DNA of 64,000 nucleotides, taken from assembly GCF_013407855.1 (NCBI RefSeq), contig NZ_JACBZH010000001.1, positions 4,526,001 through 4,590,000 on the forward strand, in the 5' to 3' direction. Made by a program: the position numbers and the translations under genes. Source of the stretch: Actinopolymorpha rutila. GTDB lineage: Bacteria; Actinomycetota; Actinomycetes; Propionibacteriales; Actinopolymorphaceae. A model generated the notes under the pieces. It was not told the DNA's origin, did no database searches, and saw nothing but the letters and a program-made list of their open reading frames with translations. This document shows positions 43,501-51,571 of the stretch, one piece after another; position 1 is the first letter of the stretch, and each line of letters opens with the position of its first letter.

Positions 43501-44490
43501 GTGCGTACCACCGGGCCGATCGAGCCCATGCTCGCCAAGAGCATCGAGCGGTTACCTCTCCCGCGGCCAGGCGGATGGCATTACGAACCGAAGTTCGACG
43601 GGTACCGTGCGCTGGCCACAATTGCGACCGACTCGTCGGTGTCGGTCCATTCCCGTCGCGGCACTCCCCTGGGCCCGGCGTTCCCGGAGATCGTCGGCGC
43701 GTTGAACGCCCACCTGCCCGCCGGAACCGTCCTGGACGGAGAGATCGTCTGCTGGCGCGGAGGGCGGCTCGACTTCGCGGCACTTCAGCACCGCTACGCC
43801 GGACGCCGGCAGGCCGCCGAGCTCGCCACCACCCACGCATGCCATCTGGTGGTGTTCGACGTACTGGAAACCGACCGCGACGGCGATCTTCGCCGCCGGC
43901 CTCTCCGGGAACGCCGCATGGTGCTGGAGCGGCTGTTCGGGCGGGTTCCGGCCAGGTCGCCGCTCACGCTCGCGATGCACACCTCCGACCCGGCGGTAGC
44001 GCAGGAGTGGTACGACACGATGGCCGTAGCCGGGATCGAGGGGCTGGTGATCAAACCCGCGGACAGCCCGTACGTGCCGGGGGCGCGGGAATGGCTCAAG
44101 TACAAGGCCCGGCAGACCACCGACGCGATCGTGGGCGGGGTGACCGGCAACCTGCGTCGCCCCGAGACGTTGCTGCTGGGGCGGTACGCCTCCGACACCG
44201 GCGGCTTCCACTACGCCGGCAGGACGACCCGGCTGACAGACGCGCAGGCCGCCGCGGTCGCACCACTGCTCGCCGTCCCGGAGAACGGCCACCCCTGGCC
44301 GGCGCGGCTGATCGTGAACTGGCGGTCCGCACCGACCGACTACCTGCAGGTCGCCCCGCTGTTAGTGGTGGAGATCCGCGCCGACACCGCCACCGACGCC
44401 GGACGGCGCTGGCGCCACGCCGTACGCATGCTGCGAGTGCGCGACTTCGCCCCCGACGAGGTGCCCCTCGACCTGGATCTGGAGTCCTGA
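43501..44490 (+). CDS. LigC-like ATP-dependent DNA ligase
   Basis: 329 residues, ligase core only: PMLAKSIERLP, adenylated Lys31 in EPKFDGYRA, LDGEIVCW (metal-binding Glu), GLVIKPADSPY and the motif WLKYKARQTTDAIVGG, followed by an OB-fold. LigC-type enzymes act in DNA repair (base excision or end joining) and are distinct from the NAD-dependent housekeeping ligase. GTG 43501 gives the best family fit. It is the second ATP-dependent ligase in the window after the LigD-like gene at 6409. Confidence 0.9.
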   Translation: MRTTGPIEPMLAKSIERLPLPRPGGWHYEPKFDGYRALATIATDSSVSVHSRRGTPLGPAFPEIVGALNAHLPAGTVLDGEIVCWRGGRLDFAALQHRYAGRRQAAELATTHACHLVVFDVLETDRDGDLRRRPLRERRMVLERLFGRVPARSPLTLAMHTSDPAVAQEWYDTMAVAGIEGLVIKPADSPYVPGAREWLKYKARQTTDAIVGGVTGNLRRPETLLLGRYASDTGGFHYAGRTTRLTDAQAAAVAPLLAVPENGHPWPARLIVNWRSAPTDYLQVAPLLVVEIRADTATDAGRRWRHAVRMLRVRDFAPDEVPLDLDLES

Positions 44491-44563
44491 TCCGGCCGGT
44501 GCGGGCCGAGCCTCCCCGTAGCCAACCGTCGCATCGAACCTCCGTTCGAGCGAAGATCGAGCT

Positions 44564-45025
44564 GTGGGGCAGCAGCGCAGATACGGCAGACAGGCAGTCG
44601 ACGGGTACGAGGTACCCACCGGTCAGCGTCGGCAGCAGATCGAGGAAGCGGTCGACTCCATTCACGACCATGTGCGCCAGACGGCATACGGCGGTATCTA
44701 CTCAGGCGACGGCACCTGGCGCGCTCCCGTCGACGACAAACTGCTGGCGCCGATGCTCGAAGGACCTGACCGGGTACGCCGCGGTGAGCGCGTCGACGGG
44801 GCGGACACCATCCTCGTCGCTCCCCCGCCGAGTCCCGGGAAGGCGTGCAGGACCGGCTGTACCGATCCCGCCACTACGCATCTCCCCGCATGCTCACCCG
44901 CCACCGCATCGCCGAAATCCTCTACGCCGGCATCGGCACCGGCCACCTCGAACCCGTCCCGGTCGCACGAGGAAGGGCGCGCGATGTGCGCGGCTTCCGA
45001 GGCCGGCCTCACGGCATGGCGGTGA
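44564..45025 (+). pseudogene. Uncertain ORF, possibly frameshifted
   Basis: The first 90 or so codons have good GC3 bias and look protein-like (EEAVDSIHDHVRQTAYGG, GDGTWRAPVDDKLLAPMLEG), but no family is recognised. After about 44830 the plausible reading moves to another frame (LYRSRHYASPRMLTRHRIAEILYAG), while the original frame becomes low-complexity. It may be a decayed gene with a frameshift or two fragments. The rest of the 44491-45106 interval holds nothing else I can support. Confidence 0.25.
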
Positions 45026-45106
45026 GTCCGCTTCCGGCCTTCACCGGGGTCCGCGAGGCGCGCGATCTCTTCCCACGGACATGTGACGCGGGTCATACTC
45101 ACCGGC

Positions 45107-45226
45107 ATGAGGATGATGGATCACCACTCCACCGGCCGGGCGTGGGCGAGCGTCATCGTCCTCGTCGTTCTCGTCGGCCTCCTCTTCTATGCGGCGTGGT
45201 ACTTCGCCGGCGGCGTTCACATGTGA
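45107..45226 (+). CDS. Small single-span membrane protein (39 aa)
   Basis: MRMMDHHSTGRAW is followed by one strong transmembrane helix (SVIVLVVLVGLLFYAAWYFA) and a short tail. Third codon positions are G/C-rich as in real genes here. No ribosome site precedes the ATG at 45107; internal ATGs follow at codons 3 and 4, and a CATACT box 15 bases upstream could give a nearly leaderless transcript. Function unknown. Confidence 0.55.
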   Translation: MRMMDHHSTGRAWASVIVLVVLVGLLFYAAWYFAGGVHM

Positions 45227-45306
45227 GCCCGGTCGCGCCTCGCGAGTCGCGGCCCCGACCATCCGCGTACGGACGTCCGATCTGTCAATCGGCCGGCGAG
45301 CAGTTC

Positions 45307-45327
45307 CTGTCAAGCTGCACTTGACAG
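45307..45327. terminator. Hairpin between small membrane ORF and DinB gene
   Basis: CTGTCAAG/CTTGACAG, a perfect 8-bp stem with a 5-nt loop between convergent genes. It shares its CTGTCA/TGACAG core with the hairpin at 8021-8047. Confidence 0.5.
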
Positions 45328-45360
45328 CTGTCACCGCCAAGCCTGTCTTGCGCCTGACAG

Positions 45361-45876
45361 TCAGCGCGGATCGGCCAGCCGGCCGTGCTCCCAGTCCCAC
45401 GTACGACCGTCGACGAGTTCGCGCACGGCGTCCAGGTGCCCGGCGTGGCAGGCGGTCTCGACAAGGACGTGCTGCAGCACCTCGAGGAAGTTGTCCAGGC
45501 GCCACTCGCCGAACACGCCCTCGGGCCACCACGCCGGCGGCGCGTCCAGCGGCAGCTCGCGGACCGCGGCGATGGCCTCCGCGCACTCACGCTCGTAAGC
45601 GTCGAGGATGCTCGCCGCGGGAACCGACGCGGGTACGTGGAAGTCGTCGTCGACGTCCGGGCCGGTGCGTACGCCGGTCATCACCTCGACGAACCAGAAC
45701 CGCGTCATGACGGTCAGGTGCGAGACCATGCCGGCGCACGACCAGCCCGACGGCAGGACCGGCCTGCCGAGGGCGTCGTCGGACAGCCCGTCGAGGATGC
45801 CCAGGATCCGGCGCTGCTGCGCGGCCAGGGAGAGCAAAAGGGTTTCGGCGGTCATGACGGACAGCTGGGCGGTCAT
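45361..45876 (-). CDS. DinB-family (DUF664) protein
   Basis: 171 residues. Helical DinB fold: SLAAQQRRILGILDGLSDDAL, GMVSHLTVMTRFWFVE (metal His) and VLQHVLVETACHAGHLDAVRELVDG with the HxxxH pair. Probable thiol-dependent transferase or metal-binding protein. AGGAGGAG lies five bases before the ATG at 45876. It is only distantly similar to the DinB protein at 41484-42077 and not a recent copy. Confidence 0.87.
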   Translation of the reverse strand: MTAQLSVMTAETLLLSLAAQQRRILGILDGLSDDALGRPVLPSGWSCAGMVSHLTVMTRFWFVEVMTGVRTGPDVDDDFHVPASVPAASILDAYERECAEAIAAVRELPLDAPPAWWPEGVFGEWRLDNFLEVLQHVLVETACHAGHLDAVRELVDGRTWDWEHGRLADPR

Positions 45877-46122
45877 CGTTTCTCCTCCTGGGTACGGGGA
45901 CGGCCGGACGGGGTGTCCGTGCCACCCGAGACGTCGGAGCCGTGACCGCCGCCTCGACACCGGCGCAGGATCTTTTTTCTGCGCGAGCGAAGCGCCCGGC
46001 GATGTCGAGAACGCGGCGCCGGCTCCGACGTCCCCGTCAGCAGGCAGGGTCGCGGCACCACCGCACCAGCCCGCACCGCAGAATCTCCCTACGACGGCAA
46101 GAGCCCGAAACGAGGACCTTCG

Positions 46123-46515
46123 ATGAAGTACGTGATCCTGATCCACTCCAACCCCGACCCGTGGGGCCACCCGACCTCACGCTTCACGGCCGAAGGGCGC
46201 GCACTCTCCGAAGAGCAGCAAGCGCAAGATGACAGCGCGTTCGAGGCGCTGCTGGAGGAGATCTCGGCGTCCGGTGAGCTGGTGACCGCCGAGGCGCTCG
46301 CCGATCCCGCGTCGTCCACGGTGTACAGCTGGAGCCCCGAGGGCCACCTGGCCACCGACGGCCCGTTCGCGGAGACCAAGGAGCAGCTGGCCGGCTTCTT
46401 CCTGCTCGACTGTGCCACCAGGCAGCGGGCGGAGGAGATCGCCGCCCAGTTCGCCGGGCCGGGCAGTCATGTCGAACTCCGACCGGCGATGTGGGCCGGC
46501 GGCGACGACCAGTGA
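46123..46515 (+). CDS. YCII-related (DGPF-domain) protein
   Basis: 130 residues. MKYVILIHSN opens the ferredoxin-like YCII fold and DGPFAETKEQLAGFFLLD is the hallmark DGPF motif. Proteins of this type are the constant neighbours of ECF42 sigma factors, whose gene starts 51 bases downstream here. They are thought to act with that sigma factor, possibly as enzyme or sensor. GAGG lies eight bases before the ATG. Confidence 0.9.
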   Translation: MKYVILIHSNPDPWGHPTSRFTAEGRALSEEQQAQDDSAFEALLEEISASGELVTAEALADPASSTVYSWSPEGHLATDGPFAETKEQLAGFFLLDCATRQRAEEIAAQFAGPGSHVELRPAMWAGGDDQ

Positions 46516-46566
46516 CCTCCGCGCGTACGGCCGTACGAGTGACCGCCACTCCGTGACGGTGCAGCG

Positions 46567-47991
46567 GTGACCGCGACCGGTTTCGAGGACGTGTGGCGCG
46601 AGTGCGCGCCACACGTCCTCGCCGCGCTCGTACGCCGCTACGGCGACTTCGACACCGCCGAGGACGCGGTGCAGGAGGCGTTGCTCGCGGCGGCCCGGCA
46701 GTGGCCGACCGACGGGATGCCGGACAACCCGAGGGGTTGGCTGGTCCGGGTGGCCTCCAGGCGGCTGGTCGACCACTGGCGGACCGACCAGGCCCGCACG
46801 GACCGGGAGGACCTGGTCGCCCGGCGTACTCCGGCGCGGGCGTTCGTCGCCCCGGCCGCCGACGCACCGGACGGTAGCGAGCGGGACGACTCGCTGACCC
46901 TCCTGCTGTTGTGCTGCCACCCCGCGCTGCCGCGGCCGTCCCAGGTGGCGTTGACGTTACGGGCCGTCGGCGGGCTGAGCACGGCGCAGATCGCCCGCGC
47001 GTTCCTGGTGCCCGAGGCCACCATGGCCCAGCGGATCAGCCGGGCGAAGGCCCGGCTTCGGCAGGTCGGCGCGCGGTTCACGGTCCCCGCACCCGGCGAG
47101 CTACCCGAGCGGGTGGCCGTGGTCGCCCACGTCCTGTACCTGATCTTCACCGAGGGCCACACCGCCACCATCGGGACCAGCCTGACCGACACCTCCTTGG
47201 CGGAGGAGGCGATCCGGCTGACCCGTCAGCTGCACGGTCACCTGCCCGGGGCCGGCGAGGTGAGCGGGCTGCTGGCGTTGATGTTGCTCACCGACGCCCG
47301 GCGGACCGCCCGTACTCATCCCGACGGTTCGCTGGTGCCGCTGGCCGAGCAGGACCGCTCACTGTGGGACCAGGAGCAGATCGGCGAGGGGGTCCGGCTG
47401 GTGGAGGCCGCGCTGCCGAGCGGACCGGTGGGGCCGTACCAGCTGCAGGCGGCGATCGCGGCGGTGCACGCCGAGGCACGCACCGCGGCGGAGACCGACT
47501 GGCCGCAGATCGAGGCGTTGTACGGCATGCTGCACTCCCTCACTCCCGGCCCGGTGGTCACGCTCAACCGCGCGGTTGCGGTCGCGGAGGTGTCCGGTCC
47601 GGCCGCGGCCCTGCGGATGATCGAGCCGCTGCTCGCCGACCGGCGCCTGCGCCACCAGCATCGCCTGCACGCCGTACACGCCCACCTGCTCGAGCTCGAG
47701 GGCCGCCACGACGAGGCCAGGACCGCCTACGCGACCGCGGCCCGGCTGACCACGAGCATCCCGGAGCAGCGCTATCTCCACGCCCGGGCGGCCGGCCTGG
47801 GACGTGTCCCGGCGACAGGCTCAGTCATGGCGGTCGGTGACTCCGGCCACGATCACGACTCCAACGGCGGCGAAGCCCACCTGGAAGGCAAGTTGGATCC
47901 AGTCGATGCCGGCGGTGTAGCGAACCCCCAACAGGCCGGCGACCAAGGTGCCGAGCAGAGCCGCGACAATTCCGATGGCGATCGTGAGTAG
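46567..47991 (+). CDS. ECF42-type RNA polymerase sigma factor with C-terminal extension
   Basis: 474 residues. Sigma-2 (about 10-75: YGDFDTAEDAVQEALLAA) and sigma-4 (about 110-165: LPRPSQVALTLRAVGGLSTAQIARAFLV) are followed by the long helical DUF6596/TPR-like domain typical of ECF42, which lacks a classical anti-sigma factor. DGPF protein genes are its usual partners and likely targets. The last 55 or so codons (after AAGLGRVPAT) look unlike the family and read straight through the convergent GlsB-like gene, overlapping it by 171 bases. The ancestral stop has probably been lost. Confidence 0.9.
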   Translation: MTATGFEDVWRECAPHVLAALVRRYGDFDTAEDAVQEALLAAARQWPTDGMPDNPRGWLVRVASRRLVDHWRTDQARTDREDLVARRTPARAFVAPAADAPDGSERDDSLTLLLLCCHPALPRPSQVALTLRAVGGLSTAQIARAFLVPEATMAQRISRAKARLRQVGARFTVPAPGELPERVAVVAHVLYLIFTEGHTATIGTSLTDTSLAEEAIRLTRQLHGHLPGAGEVSGLLALMLLTDARRTARTHPDGSLVPLAEQDRSLWDQEQIGEGVRLVEAALPSGPVGPYQLQAAIAAVHAEARTAAETDWPQIEALYGMLHSLTPGPVVTLNRAVAVAEVSGPAAALRMIEPLLADRRLRHQHRLHAVHAHLLELEGRHDEARTAYATAARLTTSIPEQRYLHARAAGLGRVPATGSVMAVGDSGHDHDSNGGEAHLEGKLDPVDAGGVANPQQAGDQGAEQSRDNSDGDRE

Positions 47992-48087
47992 ACAGCCCAT
48001 CTTCTGTTTTCCCGGCACCACCAGCCGGCCCAGAGCGCCGATGATGGCGCCCACGATGACCGCGGTGATGATTCCGCTGATAATCAT
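47821..48087 (-). CDS. GlsB/YeaQ/YmgE family small membrane protein
   Basis: 88 residues with three hydrophobic helices: MIISGIITAVIVGAIIGALG, MGCLLTIAIGIVAALLGTLV and WIQLAFQVGFAAVGVVIVAG. It belongs to the transglycosylase-associated stress proteins of the inner membrane. AAAGGGA lies before the ATG at 48087. The 3' two thirds of the gene are antisense to the extended end of the sigma factor gene. Confidence 0.88.
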   Translation of the reverse strand: MIISGIITAVIVGAIIGALGRLVVPGKQKMGCLLTIAIGIVAALLGTLVAGLLGVRYTAGIDWIQLAFQVGFAAVGVVIVAGVTDRHD

Positions 48088-48279
48088 GATATTTCCCTTT
48101 CGCCCCGACCTGCGTGACGACCTGGCGGGGTGAACACGAGGTCGCCAGGCTACAGCCGGTGACGAGCTGGTACGAGAGCCGGCACAGGGCTCCGGTGACC
48201 TCGCCGGCAGGGCCGGCCGGACAGTCTCGATTGCCCGAAATCCACTACCCAGCAGGCGTTCGACTGCCATGATCAGCGC

Positions 48280-48462
48280 ATGAGCATCTACGGTCGTCGG
48301 CAGGGCGGGACGCCCTGGGGGCTGGTTCTGCTCTTCCTGCTCGCCCTCAGCCTCACTGCCGGAGTCATGGTTTATCGCGACGGGGTTGCCGCCGCAAAGG
48401 TGGTCGACACCTCGACCGCCACTTCCACTTCCACTACTTCCACTACTTCCACACAACGCTGA
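48280..48462 (+). CDS. Small single-span membrane protein with Ser/Thr tail
   Basis: 60 residues. A short basic N-terminus (YGRRQGG), one transmembrane helix (WGLVLLFLLALSLTAGVMVY) and a tail made of STST/STTST from a short DNA repeat (TTCCAC-TTCCAC-TACTTCCAC type). It has no recognised family and no clear ribosome site. The helix and charge pattern suggest a type II membrane peptide. Confidence 0.5.
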   Translation: MSIYGRRQGGTPWGLVLLFLLALSLTAGVMVYRDGVAAAKVVDTSTATSTSTTSTTSTQR

Positions 48463-48694
48463 TTCTCCGCACCGGATTTTGCAACCGAACGTCACGCCTC
48501 GAACCCGTACCGATATCGCAGTCATAACGAATCCCGGGAAACACCGAGAAGACTCGGCGGACATTTCACGTCGACACTTCGGCGAACGAACACATGCCGC
48601 ATGGTTCCGGTCACCGCGTGGCGCACGGTGACCGGCCCGGACCCCACACGAAACGACTGGCCCTCGGCGGTCGGCGCCGCCATGCTGTGGCCCC

Positions 48695-49075
48695 ATGGCA
48701 AGGTTGCGCGAGATCGTCGTCGACTGCCGGAACGCACCTTCGCTGGCGCGGTTCTGGGCGCGGGTGCTCGACGGGTACGCCGTTCGGGCCTACGACGCGG
48801 AGGAGATCGAACGCCTCGCCGGTCTCGGGTTCACCCCCGAGACCGACCCGTCCGTGGCGCTGGACGGCCCGGGCCCGACGTTCTTCTTCACCGAGGTGCC
48901 CGAGCCCAAGTCCGGCAAGAACCGCCTGCACGTCGACGTCGTGTCCAGCGACCGGCGCGCCGAGGTCACCCGGCTGGTCGGACTGGGCGCTTCGGTGCGT
49001 CAGGAGTACGACGGGCACACGGTGCTGGCCGACCCGGAGGACAACGAGTTCTGCGTCACCGACCCGCGGGAGTGA
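48695..49075 (+). CDS. VOC (glyoxalase/bleomycin resistance-like) family protein
   Basis: 126 residues with paired beta-alpha-beta-beta-beta modules: LREIVVDCRNAPSLARFWARVL at the start (core CRNAPSLARFWARVL), FFFTEVPEPKSGKNRLHVDV and LADPEDNEFCV at the C-terminus. LHVDV and EFCV hold likely metal-binding His and Glu. It may be a dioxygenase, lyase or binding protein; substrate unknown. It is followed after seven bases by the convergent MASE1 gene. Confidence 0.87.
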   Translation: MARLREIVVDCRNAPSLARFWARVLDGYAVRAYDAEEIERLAGLGFTPETDPSVALDGPGPTFFFTEVPEPKSGKNRLHVDVVSSDRRAEVTRLVGLGASVRQEYDGHTVLADPEDNEFCVTDPRE

Positions 49076-49082
49076 CCGGCGT

Positions 49083-50132
49083 TCAGGCCGGTCCGGCTCC
49101 GCTGCCCTCGATGCGTTCGCGCACCACCCGGTGCTCGCCGCCGGAATGCTCGGTGAAGTTGCGCGCCAACGGCACCGACCGGGGCCGCAGACTCCGGTCG
49201 AGTTGGCTCACCACCGAAGCGAGCTGACTGGCCGCTTGCTCGACGTCGTTGTGGGCGAGGTTTCGCTCGGTGGTGGTGACCGCGAGGACGAGCGCGGTGA
49301 GCGCGGTGGATCCGTCGAACGCCTGGATGGTGATCAGGTTGGAGTAGACGTCCTGTCCCTCGAACGGTCCCGACCCGTTGACGGCGCCGATGACCGCCAT
49401 CGTCGACACCGCCAGCATCGCCGTGGCCGCACCGGCGAGCTGGAATCTCAGCGCCGCCCAGATCAGGAACGGAAAGACCAGGAAGAGAAGTTCGGTGGTC
49501 GTACGCGTGGCGACGAGCATGACGACCACCGTCCCGGCAAGCATGGCCGTCGCCTCGAGTACGCGGAGTGGACGCAGGTCGCGCGGCATGTGCACCCGGC
49601 GCAGGACGAGCAGGAACGGCGTGACGACCAGGACGCCCATCGCGGAGCTGATCCAGCTCAGCAGCAGGCGGGCCCAGAAGTTGCCGGGCTGTTCGAGTCC
49701 GGCCAGCACCTGCACGCCGATGGCGATCGTCGTGCTGATGATCGTGGCTGCCAGCGCGCCGCACACCACCAGGGCGGCGAGATCCTTCATCCGGTCCAGC
49801 TCCAGCCGGAAGCCGGCGCGGCGCAGCAGTTGGTAGCCACACCACATGCCGAGCGTCATCGCCAGCGCCGTTGCCACGGCCACCAGCGGGGACCGTCCCA
49901 GCCCGACCAGGTTGACGAGGAACGAGCCGAGGGCGACGCCCGGGAGGACCCGCGTTCCGAAGATCAGAAGTGCGGCCAGCGACACACCCGTCGGCGGCCA
50001 CAGTAGCCGGGTGGGTCCGGCGCCGACGTGCTGCAGCAGTCCGACATTTCCGACCGCGTAATAGATCGCTGCCAAGCCGATGATCAGCGCGGCGGTGGTG
50101 GCGTGCTCACGCTTACGGAAATTGCTCGTCAC
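49083..50132 (-). CDS. MASE1-domain integral membrane protein without output domain
   Basis: 349 residues. About eight membrane helices form a MASE1 sensor domain (WPPTGVSLAALLIFGTRVLPGVALGSF; core WPPTGVSLAALL). A soluble C-terminal stretch has a helix with QLASVVSQLDRSLRPR. MASE1 normally sits in front of GGDEF or kinase domains; none is attached here. It is tandem with a second such gene upstream on the same strand, and the two share the motif WPP-GV-L-AL and the C-terminal QLASVV-QLDR, which points to an old duplication. Confidence 0.85.
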   Translation of the reverse strand: MTSNFRKREHATTAALIIGLAAIYYAVGNVGLLQHVGAGPTRLLWPPTGVSLAALLIFGTRVLPGVALGSFLVNLVGLGRSPLVAVATALAMTLGMWCGYQLLRRAGFRLELDRMKDLAALVVCGALAATIISTTIAIGVQVLAGLEQPGNFWARLLLSWISSAMGVLVVTPFLLVLRRVHMPRDLRPLRVLEATAMLAGTVVVMLVATRTTTELLFLVFPFLIWAALRFQLAGAATAMLAVSTMAVIGAVNGSGPFEGQDVYSNLITIQAFDGSTALTALVLAVTTTERNLAHNDVEQAASQLASVVSQLDRSLRPRSVPLARNFTEHSGGEHRVVRERIEGSGAGPA

Positions 50133-50280
50133 GGCACCTCATGGTACGCCCATTGGTCTGCGCCTATTCAGCTCATCCGCCCCGGGAAGCCTGGAACGCG
50201 TGTGGTATTCGGGACGTTATCGACAACCAGTCTTCCGTTTTAGCAGTGAAGTAGCCGACGTCTCCGAAACTCGTATACCA

Positions 50281-50316
50281 GGTCGTTTTCTAGGTCGTTT
50301 TCTAGGTCGTTTTCTG
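50281..50316. repeat. Three 12-bp tandem repeats at a gene end
   Basis: GGTCGTTTTCTA occurs at 50281-50292 and 50293-50304 and, with its last base changed, at 50305-50316. On the minus strand each unit reads AGAAAACGACC, and the two left units place TAG in the reading frame of the MASE1 gene that ends here. The true stop is at 50302-50304; a duplicate stop lies one unit further. Confidence 0.8.
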
Positions 50317-51318
50317 CCGCACCACGTCCCGCTCGCCCAGCTCCGACCTTGCCGCCTGGTCGGTCCGCGGGCGTACCCGCAGCCGCCGGTCGAGCTGGTG
50401 GACGACGGAGGCGAGCTGGACGGCGACCTCCTCCACGTGCGCACGCGCCTCGTTGCGCGCCGCGATCGTCGCCGAGAGGACGAGCGCGGTCAAGGCCGTC
50501 ACCGCGGCGAACGACTGCACCGTGAAGATGTTGGACAGCTCGCTGTGGAACGCGAACGCGCCCATTCCACGCGAGTTGGCGTAGATCGCGAGCATGGTCG
50601 CCACCAGGACGCATGCTGTCGCCGCCGCCAGCTGGAACCGCCAGGCGGCCCACACGACGAACGGGAAGGTGATGAACAACAGTTGTTCCTCACCCTGCAA
50701 GGACAGCACCAGCACGGGCACCATGACCGCGAACAGCGCCGTCACCTCGAGCCAGCGCGCGAGCCGGAACACCCTTGGCCAGTGGAATTTCCGCACCATG
50801 AGCAGGAACGGTGCGATCACGAGTACGCCGAGAGCACCGCCGATCCACTCGACCAGCCAGGTCGTGCCGAAGTCCGCCGGCGGCGCACCTGCGACCTGCA
50901 GGGAGCCGACGACCACGGTCGCGCCCACCACCGTCGGAGCGACACCGCCGAGCACGACCAGCGCGAGCACGTCGCGCAGTCTCGGCAACTCCGGCCGGAA
51001 GTCCGCGGCGTCCAGCAGCAGGTAGCCGAGCACCGCCGTCAGGGTGGCGCCGATGGTGGCGCCGGCCACCCCGGGCAGGGTGGCGTCCGGCGAAAGCGCC
51101 AGTGCCATGGCGCCGATGGCGACCCCTGGCCAGACCCGCGGGCCGAGCACGATCAACGCCACCAGGCCGACTCCCGGTGGCGGCCACAGTGGGCTGGCCA
51201 CGCCGCTACCAACGGGGCCGTGCACACCCAACCGGCCGCTCACGTAACAGGCGGCGGCAACACCGAGAATGCACAGAGCCACAACGAACCGGCTGTGGTT
51301 GTGGGGGGCGATTTCCAC
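50302..51318 (-). CDS. MASE1-domain integral membrane protein without output domain (second copy)
   Basis: 338 residues from GTG 51318 (earlier in-frame starts exist but their sequence is not membrane-like). About eight membrane helices; WPPPGVGLVALIVLGPRVWPGVAIGA and the C-terminal VQLASVVHQLDRRLRVRPR match the neighbouring MASE1 protein. It has no GGDEF, kinase or HTH part and so may signal through a partner. The last four residues and the stop codon come from the 12-bp repeat array. Confidence 0.83.
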   Translation of the reverse strand: MEIAPHNHSRFVVALCILGVAAACYVSGRLGVHGPVGSGVASPLWPPPGVGLVALIVLGPRVWPGVAIGAMALALSPDATLPGVAGATIGATLTAVLGYLLLDAADFRPELPRLRDVLALVVLGGVAPTVVGATVVVGSLQVAGAPPADFGTTWLVEWIGGALGVLVIAPFLLMVRKFHWPRVFRLARWLEVTALFAVMVPVLVLSLQGEEQLLFITFPFVVWAAWRFQLAAATACVLVATMLAIYANSRGMGAFAFHSELSNIFTVQSFAAVTALTALVLSATIAARNEARAHVEEVAVQLASVVHQLDRRLRVRPRTDQAARSELGERDVVRQKTT

Positions 51319-51571
51319 GGCCTGATCGTACGCGTCGGCGACCGCACCGAACCACCACCCTTTTGCGGGCTTCTGTGCGACCTTTCCAATACGACGAGGA
51401 GGGAATCGCAGCAAATACACGGCCTTCACCGATGCGCTGTCAATTCTTCGTTGCTCTGAAATCCGATCTCGGTCGGCTGGGTGCGGTGTGCCCGTTCTCC
51501 GATTGCGTGGCGGGTGAGCGGGGGCCTGGGTCCCTGGTTTTCGTGCCCGGCCCCGCGGGGAGGTGGCGACC

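Noticed and set aside
43377..45086. 569-codon plus-strand open frame across the LigC-like gene
   Set aside because: It is out of frame with the ligase, which has all its motifs, and reads as Arg/Pro/Ala-rich low complexity.
45963..45984. GCGCAG/CTGCGC hairpin with T-rich loop upstream of the second DinB gene
   Set aside because: Stem of only 6 bp with the T run in the loop rather than after the stem, so not a convincing terminator or regulatory element.
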